64,000 nt of DNA, from NCBI RefSeq assembly GCF_002443255.2, contig NW_019211460.1:24720882-24784881 (forward strand), in the 5' to 3' direction. The DNA is from Varroa destructor (lineage: Eukaryota; Arthropoda; Arachnida; Mesostigmata; Varroidae). A program made the translations under genes and the position numbers. This document shows, piece after piece, positions 41,701-54,300 of this stretch; the first letter of the stretch is position 1, and each line of letters begins with the position of its first letter. Under the pieces are notes generated by a model, which was not told where the DNA came from, made no database searches, and saw only the letters and a program-made list of their open reading frames with translations.

Positions 41701-41847
41701 AGGGCACCGAATCGAGAACGAGAAATCTTTGGTTTTCATCGAAGTTCGTTTGGTGGGACGCGATTTGCTCGTAGCTTATTTGGAGTTCGAACGCATTGTT
41801 CTAACTGTGACGAGTTAATACTTTTAGAACAAGTAGGCCTTCCTCCA

Positions 41848-41866
41848 AGAGTTGCTGAGCAACTCT
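41848..41866. repeat. 19-base perfect palindrome around TGCTGAGCA
   Basis: AGAGTTGCTGAGCAACTCT is a nine-base inverted repeat around one G, with the same core and size as the palindrome at 8,428-8,446 but different outer arms. Confidence 0.8.
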
Positions 41867-44775
41867 AGTTAAGGCAAACAGCAGCCTTCGATGCCGCTAA
41901 GCGAAATCTAATAGACGAAAGGTCGTCGGGGACGCGGTCCTTGCATGCTGCGCTGCTAATTCAGCATTTGTTGCCTTTTGAATCGCTTTGCTGTCGCTCG
42001 TTCTGTGTACGGACAATCGCATTTCCAACGAAATCGTGACGACCATGTACTGTCGGTAGCCTCGTTGTCTATGCTGTGGTAGCGCCGCTGCCGCCTACAC
42101 AGCATACGATTCCAACTCGACTTGTCGTCCCACGGTACCCATATTTTTGCGTATGCTCTGCTTCATTTTGGTCCACATCGTTGCTAATGTCGCCGCTGCA
42201 ACAGAAGTGGCTCTCGTTGCTGCTCTTGTTCTCACATCGACGGGAGCAAAGAAATGCCAGTGAGGGAAGGGTGGGAGAAACCGTCCCTTTTACTCTCGTC
42301 CTTTTGTCTGATCGGAGGGAAAAGTCGTTACCACTCGATAGATCTTACAGCGGGTACCTCTGGAACTGTGACAGCGTTCGTTGGGCGTTCGAAAGACATC
42401 AACAGGCCGATGGATCGAGACTGTTAGCTTTGCCGATGCTTGCAAGGCGCTGAGAACGCAAAATTAGGTACAAGTAGCCCGCGGTCAAAGGGCCAGACAA
42501 ACGCGTCATCCTAGACTGCGCGACTGTGCAGTATGCGCAATGAATTGTATTGCATCGGTTTGGAACAGAACAGCGGTCGCGGCAACGATGATGACCGCTA
42601 CTACCGACACTTGTGACGCTGGTCCTACAGGAAAACATCAACTTTGGCTCATCCTTCCCGTGATACTCCGTCAACATGACCGGGCGAAGCTGTGTCTTCA
42701 GTCGCTACAATCTCCCATAGGGAATTGACTGTTGAACGAAACATCTGTCGCCAGATGCCATGGTCAATTTTGTAGCGCTGCCGCGTTGTGTCCATCGTAT
42801 GTACCATGGAGCTAACTCGACACAGTTTAAGATGTCCCGAAAATTTTCCAGTCCAACAGGCAGACTAAACGCTGGTGACTCGGCGTGAAGCGTCGTCTTA
42901 CCCGACGCCAGCAGATGCCGCCGCCGGCGCACATAACCGAGCCAAATATGTCCGTCGTCTGATCAGACGTCAGCTGGCGTCTAAACCGTTGTGGTCAGCA
43001 CGAAAAGCGAGAACGAAATGTGAGGAACGTTGAACGCGGAACACAAAACGCCTACGAGATTTTAAATCGTCGAAACACGCGCGATACATTGCCAGCGCGA
43101 CATGGGCAGCCCCAAGTACACTTCTGACCACTAGACCGGCTGTAATCAGACGGGTAGGTTTTTGGCATCATTGGTCGTCGTCTAGCGTTCTTTCGTTCAC
43201 TCGCTCCATCTCGCGGCCGCTGCCAGAGCCAACAATTGTAGATGGCTTCCGGACAGAATCACCAGGAAGACCTTCCGTTTATGGATACAATTTAAGTGAT
43301 CTGTTTGTGATGCACACGCCCATTGTCTTCGTATTACAGGCAACAAAATGAAACTGGAAGGAAAAAGCATCAATTCGCACGAACTTTGGAAAAGAAATGG
43401 ATACTCTTTTTCCGTTTAAGACTTCACTACATATTGTACTATTATTATTCCGCTATTCAATTAGAAGCAGAACGAAAGTAAGCGTTTGTAGCTTTCATCT
43501 CTCGGTGTAGTAAAAAGCTTTGCTTGTCTTCTTTGCTCGAGCACATAGCACTCGTCATTAGCGTCATTCTGTCCCTCTTTCTTTGGCGCACTCCACCATT
43601 TTTCCTTTTGTTGTCTTTTTTAATTGCGTCGAAATTCCAATCTTTTGACGTCTAGCCCCTTACCGCACACTGTCCCTCAGTTCAGCTGTGTATACGCATG
43701 CGCCATGTCTTAGCGTTCAACTTGTTTATTCGAACCAACTGCTCCAACAGAGCGAGCAATCAAAGAAACCTCAAGCGGCTCGAAGGTATTTCGACTACTA
43801 CTGATCTTGCTAATAACAGTTTTACTAGTGGCTGCGTGGCTGATAATGCTAGTGAAGACCCAGTCAGCTTCGATGGTATTGTACATGTGCCAGCAGCAGT
43901 GACAGCACCCGATTGTCGTAGACGCCGTAGAATTCGCTCAGCTTTCGTTGTTGCTATTGCCTTTTGTATATCATCAATGTCCAGTGGTGTTTGGTAGCTG
44001 CTCAAGCCGTCGCAAAGTAAGCAGCTGTACGGCACGTCAACGAACAAGCGAGCCAATGTCTTCTTGTCTGGTCAGGTCTCTGCTTCCTGCTGGGTTCCAA
44101 TCGAGTTCCTGCTCCTTGCTGCGGCTTTCCTCGATCCTCTCGTTGTCCGAGATGTCTTGCTGAATTACGGCCTCTGATGATTGGATGCGACAGCCGACGT
44201 CTGGCCAAAGGATGAACACTGCCATCACTATTCGCACTGCTAAAAACGGTCAGATATGGGCTATGGCGCGGCACCAGTCGCCAGGGTGGCTGTGCTGACC
44301 TTGCTGCAAGTTCAGGGCAACAACGATGGTCCTGCCAGTAAATAGACCAAAAACACTAAATAGAACCTCGCTTAATTCGCAGTGACACTGCGGCTGCGAA
44401 AGTATAGAGAGAGGCTAGACGCAATAGCTCAGTTTTCTCTCGGTCGCTTTCCTTTGTCTTTCTCTCTCATTGAATTAGTTGAACCCAGATACTACCTGCA
44501 AATACTCTATATTTGTGTTGTCGTCTTCAACAAGACCGATGCCTCGTTTCATTCGGCCGCCTGCTGAGTCGACTATCCGTCAACTATCTGCCGCGTCCCT
44601 TGGCTCTCATTCTTCGTAGCTTAATAGTGTCTAGACTACAGTGCTTTCTACTGGGACAACCTACAGGGAGCCGCTAGACTGATTTAAGATAACTAAACGA
44701 CAGCCATGATGGTGGACGCCGACACACCAGGCTTGAGTTTGTGTTTGTCGGCAAAGCGACCGTGACTCGCTCCTA
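41867..44775. other. GC-richer, no gene recognised
   Basis: Frames are open on both strands over the same bases, for example 43,698-43,997 (+) against 43,760-44,056 (-). Both read equally protein-like, which argues that neither is distinguished from chance by eye. Confidence 0.45.
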
Positions 44776-45303
44776 TTAGGAGTGAATAAGAATCACGAGT
44801 GCCACAAAGAAAGAAAGAAGGAGAAAGACAGAGATATGAGTGTAACAAAGCACCGCAAAATGGCTGTGCCACCCCTTGGTAGTAATGTTTCGCTTATAGG
44901 TCCCAGCCGGTTTTGAGTCCAGCTTAGGTGAACCAAGACTCATTGGGGCAATACCAGGTTCTTTGAAGGGGATCTCTAGTGCGGCAGTGAGGCACGCCAG
45001 CATCTGCTGGTCGCCGTTGTGCTTAGCCCTCCAATCGTCGTCGTCCTCGTCGTGGTTGCTTTCGAATGGTTCAAACGACAGTACTTCGTGTAAGGACCAT
45101 AGAGAGTCCGCTCCCCCCTCACTACACTGTTCTTTGTCTGTCCGCTTTAGGACGGATTTATTATCTATCAGGATCAGGCTGTGGCGGTAGCAGCCTGCCG
45201 TACCGGAAGTTAAGAGAGTTGAGAGCGCCGACTCGACTCGATCACGTGCAGCGGACAGAACAACGTGTGTTGCCGTAGTCAATTGAACACAGACATAACT
45301 CAA
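44776..45303 (-). CDS. Candidate open frame, 175 codons, function unknown
   Basis: This is the longest frame in the window. Its first codon is TTG, so a real start is not fixed; it may be an exon entered by splicing. Visible features are a Ser/Glu/Asp-rich middle with an acidic patch (NHDEDDDDW), a Lys/Pro/Gly stretch, and a hydrophobic C-terminal segment (SVFLLLSFFVALVILI) a few residues before the stop, as in a tail-anchored membrane protein. Over the acidic and following part, codons are RNY-like with many G/C third positions. Against it, I recognise no family, no clear splice sites frame it, and other frames here are also open over shorter spans. Treat it as a hypothesis. Confidence 0.25.
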   Translation of the reverse strand: MSYVCVQLTTATHVVLSAARDRVESALSTLLTSGTAGCYRHSLILIDNKSVLKRTDKEQCSEGGADSLWSLHEVLSFEPFESNHDEDDDDWRAKHNGDQQMLACLTAALEIPFKEPGIAPMSLGSPKLDSKPAGTYKRNITTKGWHSHFAVLCYTHISVFLLLSFFVALVILIHS

Positions 45304-47036
45304 GACGATACAGTTCTATGGAGTGCTTGACGAGTGCATTGCTATGAACTGTTCCTTGGGCTACGCTAATAAACGGAGTCTAGCCATACGGCCACACGGT
45401 GCCACGAGTGTCCAGCTGAGGGCAGCACCCAGCGATAGCCGGTTACGGTGCGTGGTTTGCCTGGCATACATCGGAGTCCTGTGATGAGTGGGGTCCATTC
45501 CCAACGAAGGAGACTGTGGTGGATCTTTTCGAGGACGCTTTTTGCCACAGTAGCCACCGTTACGTGGCACTAGCATTACCATTTAAAACAAACATTTAAT
45601 GCATAAGATATATTACAATAATAACCTAGCAACGGACGAACAAACTACCACTGCTTTTGCTGCTGTTTGTTTTCACAGTAACAACTTATTTATCTGACAT
45701 ATATATAATAGCTGACTTACGGACGCGATTCAGACATTGGACTGCTAACAATTACACTGGCAGGAAGAGAAGTATGATAGATAAGAAAAAATCGTCCTCT
45801 TTCACCGACGCTTACAGCTCACACGGCAAAACACCCGCAGTCAGACGGACGCAACCATGAACGATCTGAACAAATATGGGGTACGTGGGTGATGGGCGCC
45901 GTACCAAGGTGTAATATGTCTTCTTATAACATCATAATAGTACTGTTAAATTATTCTCGAGAAGATAGATTTCAGAGTTCGTGCGCAATATATGGACACC
46001 GGTAGCATGTAAGCTTCTAATTCATCATATCATATAAAAGTCAATACGTCTTCCATAATAGCCTTCCGTTGATCCTGTTAGTAAGGTGGTCGTTCGAATA
46101 TGACTATGGCCTGCTGAAATGGCCCACAGTTTCATACATCCGTCTACATAGTTATCGTCATCGGCATGAAAGTCAAATTGTCTGCTCGAGTATGGAGAAT
46201 ATAGTGGGGAAGAGATCAATAATCGCAAAAAATACTGCGCAAGCTGTGCAGCTTCACACCTTTGGTACATACGTTCCAGGGAACGTTTTCTAGGTTCTGC
46301 AGTACTTGGTGCTGCTAACGTGGCCAGCGGCCATAGCGAGGTTCAGCAAGGCTTGTCAGTCTCCCTATATTATTGCTGTACGTCCATCCGTACTGGCTGT
46401 CATTGCTGTCGTCATCCTCGGACCCACCGGTCGCCGTGGCAGCAGCAACGGAAACAGCACGACAAAAGCGAGAAAGGAGGGTGATAGACCGATGGAACGG
46501 GCAACCGCGTTCTTTTTTTCGTCAATAGAAGGATTGGCAGCAGCGGTCCCTACCGGCAGACAATGTAGAAAGAAACGCCGAAGAAGAATGAAGGCAGGAA
46601 AACGAGTGGGACGGAACTGTGAGATGGCATCTGAGCAATAGCAGCAGCTGCAGGAAAAGCATCATACGTATTCAACCGTTGCTGGCACCATCGCTGCCAC
46701 TCCGCCACTTACTCTCGACTCCGTTTTCCCTTCAGTCCGAGAGCAACGTCGCTCCGGCTGTTTTCAGTCGCGGCCGCATTATTCGTCCGCCGTTACGCCT
46801 TCTCGGTGCCTGCAGCCGTTCGTCATGCACATCTCTGAGAAAAGACGGAAGGCGACCAACTCTTTCTCTTTCTTTCTCTCTGCTCCTGATTGGTTCAGAG
46901 TGGCAGTGTAAGCAGTGGGACACAAGAGCCCAAGGAGGTGAACGGAAAAGCAGTGCGAGCAAATCCAGCGAAAGATCGAGAAATACAGAGTGTGTCTATT
47001 GGGTGGAATGGCACAGACGGAGAACAGAACAAAAGC
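45304..47036. other. No gene recognised
   Basis: Two overlapping minus-strand frames at about 45,361-45,582 are both open (73 and 63 codons), and at most one could be real. From 46,306 to 47,095 the DNA is GC-rich with frames open on both strands and a T/C-rich tract at 46,860-46,890. Confidence 0.45.
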
Positions 47037-47063
47037 GAGAGAGAGAGAGAGAGAGAGAGAGAG
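47037..47063. repeat. (GA)n microsatellite
   Basis: About thirteen GA units; the plus strand gives Glu-Arg repeats and the minus strand Leu-Ser repeats in open frames. Confidence 0.95.
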
Positions 47064-47410
47064 GAGGCTTCCTGGATGAGGTGGTGATGGTCTAGGTAGC
47101 GCCGGTGAAACGGTAACAGTAGCTTGGCCCAGCAGAAAGGTAATGCGGTAAGGAAAGCGGGGTGCTTTAGGAGTAAGAATAGTGGGGATGCAGCTAGCAG
47201 CGGCAGAAAGCAGCAATAACTGGGAGACTGAAAGTACTGCAGTTGCTGCCGTCTCTCCAGCTATTGCTTGTGGGATTTGGATGTCGCTTTCTGGCAAGAC
47301 AAAGGCTAAGTAAGAGGTTTAGCCCCTGCTCATCGTTGCCGCTCTTGGGCATATGCTCATAGTGGTGGCACTCGCAGCAGCAGCTGCAGCTCCATACTGG
47401 ATCGCCTCCC

Positions 47411-47452
47411 TGCCTGCCCGCCCGCCCGCCCGCCCGCCCGCCTGCGTGCCTG
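47411..47452. repeat. (CCCG)n microsatellite
   Basis: About six CCCG units flanked by degenerate CCTG units. Confidence 0.95.
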
Positions 47453-50400
47453 TTTCTCACTATCTATCTTTCTCGAACACTCTCCGTGTCTTTCTAGTAG
47501 TGGCAGGACGAAAGTCCGGCACCCTTCGTTTTCGTCCCATCGCCCCTAATTCCATCCTGCCTGTTTCCCGCTAGTCCTCAAGCCGCCTGACTGCTAGATG
47601 GTTACCCAACCGCCGCGTAGTGTCGCTACTCTAAGCCGTATGCTAGCAAAATATAGAAGAACGCTGGCGGTAGCGGCTGAACAGAGCCACGCTGTCGCCG
47701 CCGGCGCCAGGCAAGCGGCTTCCAACGAGAGCGCCGGCAAGCATTAAATTTTAATTTTGTGCTTCAAGCACCGTCCGTTCTCTTTCTCTTAGCCGGTTCG
47801 CTGTGCTTGCTTGCTTGCTCCCTGCCAGCTCCTTTTACTCAACAGTTTCGCTGTGTCCTCGTGCCAGTTATTCTACTCTCTCTCTACCTCTCTTCTCTCT
47901 CATAGTTCAGCTAGAGTTCGTCTTACCCCCGCCGTCTTGCTTGCAGCACACAACGCTCCTACTACTGCGGTGACCGTGGCAGTGGGTGGCTAACACAGGC
48001 CATTGCAGATGTGTATGGTGCGGTATTCAGTCGAGCAGTTACTTTTGCACTGGCTTAGAGCCGCAAAGGCAGACAGTACAATTCTCCTCTCGTATCTTTG
48101 CGTTCGCTCCATCTTGCGCTTTTTCTCTCTCGATAACTTACGGAAAGCCATGCGCGTTCAGCGGCTGTGGAGCGTGAAGCAGCAGGAGCAACAGCACCAG
48201 CCTCTACGACGTACGCATGTACCCTGGATCCTGAAGGCTCTTTTGGTGGTGTCCTAGCGTCGAGACGCAGGCAACATTATGGCGGCACTACTACGAAGGC
48301 ACAAATGTGTCTGCGTGTACATTTGTGTGTGGGCATAGTCTAGCATAGTGAAAAAGAAAGAATCTCGGTGATATGTGTTCTCTACGGGCGTTCAGCTACA
48401 ACGGACATTCATATGCTAGCATATTAAAGTAATATGCAGCGTGTGGTAAGTACCCTTGTGCCAGTCAGAATAGTTCTGAAAGAAGCACAAGAGGCATGAT
48501 AACCATACAATAGTCCCGTCATCCCGTCCATCACCTTAGTTGTTCATCGCCCAAAAAAGTTCGCGAACGCATAAGAGGCGATGGAGAGAAGGTACTAGCA
48601 GCAGGACAAAGTGGCACTAGTGGGTCAATACCGGGGTCCCGCCGTCGCTGCCGCAGAGATGTCCAGACTAGAGGTGGCCAATGTACTGCAGCAAAACTGG
48701 CAGCCATTGAAGGGTAACCTTACGCTGCTGGTTAAGCGAACAGTAAAGAGAGTTAGTTTGTAGAGTGTGCGCTGGGGCTTTGGAGCTCATTCGTTTTTTC
48801 GTTTCTTCAGCCCCGTAGAATCTTACGATCTTGGCGGTAAAAGAAGGAACCAAGAGAAACGGGCGTGGAAAACGCTTGGTGAGCAGCAGCAGCAGCAGCA
48901 GCAGCAGTAGCATCGTCATTGCTACCACTACAACCACTAGCACAGCCACTATGGACTGTTTCAGGACTTAGGTCGGTTCGCATTAAACGGGATTTGCCGC
49001 GGTGCCACAGTGAGCGGTGAGGATCCTCTTAATATTAGCAAATCCAAAGGTTCCAGAACGACGGCTAGTTTCGGTTTTGCCGCCAGCTCGTGGTGTCGTT
49101 GCTGTCGGCAAGAGACTGAATCAGTACCTCGTACAGTTATGGTAGAAGCTGAAGCAAGTAGAACCGTTTCTCTTTCGTTCACTATACGTATAGTTTCAAA
49201 CTGCAGAGGGTGGCGCTAGCGGTAAGGGGAATGGAGAAGATGCCTGGCAGTCCATACATATTGATGCAGAATATATCGTATTTTTCGGCCAAACATCGAA
49301 GGCAGCCTGCTTTCAGCATGGACAGCGACAACTTGGCAGGAAGAGAAACGACGAAGGGAAAAGGAAAAAAAAACTTAACCCAACTGAGTTGCGACCGCTG
49401 CCACTTCTCAATACAACCGAGTAGCGATGCCACTATGACTTGTGGTCACACTCGAAAGTCACTGAAAGGGCAAACGTCTGCTCCAGCGCTGGTAACGAAC
49501 ATGCGAATCAACGAAGCGAGCAACAGCGAACGGGTGTATGACTAGCAAGCTAGCGCACCTCTGCGTTTGCGTTGACAGGCCAGCTTTCGTCGTCGCAGCT
49601 TTATATTTAAATCTTGTTGATTCTTTGGCTCAGACGCTGAACCTTCAGAAAAAGCAGAAGAGACAGGCAAAGCAGCAACCGACAACGACTCGGATTTCTC
49701 GACACGTGTCAGCTTCGGAGGCAAGCAGAGAAAATTATAATAAGAAACAGGAATAAGATGTGGTAAGGCGAGAACGGTAGAGTAAGAAAATATATTACGG
49801 TGATGACCACGGAACGCGCTCACGACCAACCAGCTTTTAAAGCTACATACACTGGAAGCACACAGCTGCACAGGTGTCCTATAGTAAACGTTGATCCACA
49901 CTGCTGATGGTGAAGATAGCGTTGACGACGGCAGCATAAATCTTGCAACCGCCTGCAGGAGCACGCTGTGGCCGAGCGTAGGTATCAGGTCACGCTGGCC
50001 GGTTGATCGAGTCGACTTGCAACTTATCTATACGTGAAAGTTGTAAGAGATTGACGAATATGAAGCGACTGTAACACTGAAATCGTATCAGCGCCGTGAT
50101 GATCTTGTTATCTAGCCAACATCGAGATATTCTCTCTGTCCCATTGCCCGTTTGCCTAGGTCATTTGAACTATCCCCTCATGTAGCGCTCGATTCTCATC
50201 TTTACCCCTCCGTCTCATACCTGCAGCAACCGAGCGGCGTGAGGCTAGCAGAGTGCGCCGTAGAGTTAAGATACGGCTGCCTGGAGAGTGGGTGAACTCT
50301 TGACTATCCCACGGCGCAGACAGCGTTTAAATTAGCTTGGAGGTTGTGGTGTCTGAGCTGAAAACTCTGACGACTAAAACCGACTGTGAGCAGGGGGCTC

Positions 50401-51310
50401 GTACTAGTCATGACTGCAGTGGCTGGCAACTGGTAAAGGGCCGATGGCAGGCGCCTGCCGGACCCGAGATACGGACTGACTATGGCTAAATATTCCTCGT
50501 CTCTGCTGCTGATAAGACTAATAAAATGCTGGAAGCCGACGATGGCCTCGTACGCGCTCCTGGCTGAACGGCTGAGCCAGCTATCCAGTACTACTGGCTC
50601 ATGCACCAACTAGGCCTGTTCACCACTCGCTATGGCTTCCTACATATACGCTGAGTCGTCCTTCTTGGCAGCCTGTGCACGAAGTGTCGACTCTCAGGAC
50701 CGACGTAACAGTGAGCCCAAGCTCCAGATAATTTCTGCTACTTCCTGCTCGAGTTGGGCACCCCTCCGACGGTTAAATCGTGCTAAGACCAAGCTGAAAA
50801 GCTATCAGGCTCGTAGGCCAGCAGCGGAATCGTGCTGCCGCTTCTAAAGTGTAGCGATGCAATGACTAGAGCAAAACGAATAACTGATACCCTTGGCGAT
50901 TTAAGATGGCAACGCTGGCGTCACATTTACGCCAATCGGCATCGAGAGAGCCAAAAAAGAACTGCTACTTCACGTACCTCGAGGCCATTCGGTGAGAGCC
51001 AAAGTTGAAACCGAGACAACGTCTGGAATCGTCCACTCTTCTCATAGTCGGCAAAGCGAATGCAACACTTAAATTGTATGGAAATTTGTGCCGGTGCTGG
51101 ATTTTGCTGGTACAAATCAGTGAAGTTTAAACAGACTTCAACTAGAAGCTCAAAAACCTGTGCATTTTGATATCGTTTGCCACCAGTCTATAGAACATGG
51201 CCCCACAATATTCCGTTTTCAAATTTATAGGCAGAATGTACCAGTAACTATTTGTTAACTAAGCTCGGTTAACAAAGTCAAATTGAACTGCCAGGACTGA
51301 TTTATTTTTA
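47453..51310. other. No gene recognised; (CAG)n tract at 48,882-48,908
   Basis: Many short CT-rich and CAG-rich patches. The (CAG)n tract at 48,882-48,908 has about nine units. A 14-base palindrome ATATGCTAGCATAT lies at 48,411-48,424. Open frames are short and unrecognised. Confidence 0.5.
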
Positions 51311-51385
51311 TATATTTAGATATATTTAATATATATGTATATATATATATTAAATATATACATATATATACATATATATATATAC
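51311..51385. repeat. AT-rich palindromic tract
   Basis: A TA-rich tract in which 51,320-51,335 and 51,344-51,359 are perfect 16-base reverse complements, each containing TTTAA or TTAAA. It could extrude as a cruciform or mark a fragile site. Confidence 0.85.
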
Positions 51386-54300
51386 CCTTGTTACTTGATC
51401 GATTGTTTAGCGAGACCCCACTTGCGATCGTCGTCGTCAAAAGACCAACATCAAGTTCATAATCTCTCCTTTTTTCTCCAATCTTTATGCGAGGATATTG
51501 GCTTACCCATTCAATGTAAAGTAATCGTAGTTCTGTTGAGGGTAGTTTCGTCGATAGACGTGTATGTGCAGCATTGAAATAGCAGAATTCTCTAATAACA
51601 GTGAATCGTCTACCGGTGGTAGAACCAACTTGCTTTAGTCAATTTCGCTTCATCCCATCGTCCTTTCCGCTGCTTCATCAATCGCCCTTCGAGAGTAAGT
51701 GACGCTGCTAGCGCTTAAGAAAGAAAGAGGCGAAAAAGATAGAGTAAGTAGTGAGGCTGGAAGCCAGTCGAAAAGAGGAAATTGACGAGATCTCCGAGAC
51801 CCTGGCTTTCTCAATGCCTGCTCCCCGGTTACTGGCCTCGCGTAGCGTCTTGACGTTTGACAAGTCGGTCATTGTGGACGTTGGTTGTCTGTCGTCTAGC
51901 CTGTACAACGTTTTGCGCAGCAGGAGGTTCATTGTTCACCGATATGGTGCTTTAGTCAGCCGTCGGTCGCCAAGAGTCGCTCGAATAGATAGAGCCAGCT
52001 AGCTAACCTCCCTTCAAAGTTTCTGCTTTGCTATTATATTCATACGCCCAAGCACCCGAATAGTGAGCAAACGAACGCTGCGGCCTAAACCCCCACATTC
52101 TATCACTTTTTCTAGCTGCCCCCCAGCCATCGCCGTCTCATTCGTACATTCGCTCATTTCTAGCGCGATTGGGACAACAAACGACTGCGATCCGATTAGA
52201 GGCACGCTTGAACGAGAATCGGACGAGCCATTTACTATTAAAAGACAGGAAACCGTCGCACCCTTGTCGTCCGGCAACCAACCCGTTGGTTGATCGGTAA
52301 GTCGCTCGGGCGTCCAGCAACTGACCGCAAACTCTCTGTCCAACAGAGAAAGACAGCGGTGAGAACTTGGCGAAGGAGGATTGCTGGTCGCGAAATTAGA
52401 ATGAGGCCACTCTAAAACTACTATCCTTGCCGCCTATATCCTCGCTTCAGTCCACAGCGTCCAAATACTCTCTACCACCCCCCATCCCCTTTCACTTTTT
52501 GCTTTTCCCATTTCTTGTTTCCCGACCATTCCATCCAGTCATTGATAGCCACCGAGCTGGATAACAGGCTCAGGCTAGCAGGCTAACGGGCTGACTGTCT
52601 GTCGCCCACGGGCTCCATTGGCGCTGTGGCGGCGGCGGCGGCGCCGACAAGGGCGGTTACGTATGGGCAGGGAATCATAGCGATTCGGACAGTCATAGCA
52701 ACGTTCTGCAAGCTCAGAAAACGAGACAGTTATTCGCCAAAGACGAAAGGAGTAGACAGCCGAGCTAGCTGGCAACTCTTGGCAGATGTAGTGGAGGACC
52801 CACCCTATTCCTGCCGCTGCCACCCTGTTAGTGGCAGTACTAGTGGCAATGGCGGCCGTTGTGATAGCAATGGTGACTGCGGCGGCGATGGCGTTAAAGC
52901 AGCCCAGGACGGAAAAGAACGGAAGCATCAACAACGGCAATAGCAGCAGCAAAAACAACAAAGTACCAGTAGCAAATAGTAACAGTTGAAGCAAACGAAA
53001 GAACAACAGGGCATCTGCATCCGATACTTCATCCCCGGCAGCGTCTGTAGGTTGGTGACGGGACGTTAAGGAACAGCAGTAGCGGTACTACGAAAAAGCT
53101 AATTGTTAGCAGCTGAGACCACCGCCATATTATAGCACAATTACTGCAAGTACGATGCTGATAGCAATAAGCATTTTCCCCACAAAAGACTTCCAAGAAA
53201 AAATAGTTTATTACACACTGTTTTTATTAAGCGATACGGACGTGGACAATACTCAAACAGAGGATCGCTTCAAGATGTAATGGCGGCCGCAGTATATCCA
53301 TCAGCAATCCTCAACGCTACTTGAAGTTGCCTCCGTCGTCTTGGGGACTGCCAACTGCCAAACCTGAATCGCAGCGTCGAATAGTGCCATCAGCTTAGGT
53401 AGACGAAGATAGACAGGATAAGGATTATTGTTTAACAATTTTGTTAATGTCATAACTCTTTCCTATCTGTAAGTAAAAAAACATAAATAAAGTAATGAAG
53501 ATTAAGCGGATAAATTGCATATATAAAATACAGAGAAAATAGTTATATTTTTTTGTATAATGTTTTTCTTCCCCTCTCGGTTCTTGTGCTTTCCTTGTCG
53601 CTTTCGGGAGGAATTATTGTTGTCCGTGTATATTTTATTACGCCAGTTGGTAGACTAAACACACTTTGATAATACCATGTGCAAGTATTTCTATGTTATA
53701 TGTGTAAACTGGTGCCATGTCGAGTGATTTAAATCGGCTCGCATCTGACTGTAGGAATCATCAAAACGGCTCTGCGGAGGTTCAGTTATTCACGATGGCA
53801 AGTAGCCATCTGACACCGTCATCCTGCGTCGTTGAAGGGCTCGTTTTCTGTGTGAAGATCAGCGAAGATTGGGCAGCATCTGTTTGGCGTATTGCTTTTA
53901 TGAAGCCTCTTTATAACGCGCGACCTCGGTTAAACCATAGAAATGGTCAGCTCCCGAAGGCGTGTGAAGCGGAGCTAGGCCCATGTCGCTGTTTCACTTC
54001 TCCAACCAAGCAGAGGTGGCGAAGAGAGCTGATGGATGCACAATGAAGAAAAGTGTCCCTACCGTATCACGTCGCACGCTGCTGCCGCTACCGACCCAAG
54101 AATCAGCTTGCCGTCTATAGAGGTTCTTCGAGTGTTTCAAATACACCTGCCTGTCTTGTTTTTCGTCCGTTCAGCCAGCCACGGCCAGGAGACGATGGTT
54201 GTGTGTCTGAGAAATGCATCTTATCGTAAAGGTTCTTGGTTGCTCCCATTGGAAGCTCCTTGCTCGGCAGCAAGCATACCACAATGAGAAGCAGAAACAG

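Noticed and set aside
43698..44274. Overlapping frames on both strands (99, 98, 90 and 66 codons)
   Set aside because: Composition-driven openness on both strands; no family match, no consistent exon boundaries.
44885..44930. B-box-like GGTTTTGAGTCC
   Set aside because: It has an extra base in the loop and no A box upstream. It lies inside the 175-codon minus frame.
45361..45582. Two overlapping minus-strand frames of 73 and 63 codons
   Set aside because: Both translations look equally protein-like over the same bases. With no homology or splice evidence, neither can be preferred.
52575..53006. 143-codon minus-strand frame with a Leu-rich start resembling a signal peptide
   Set aside because: The Leu/Ala run comes from GCN/CTN-type simple repeats, and the end from GGC repeats. 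No cleavage site or mature domain is evident.
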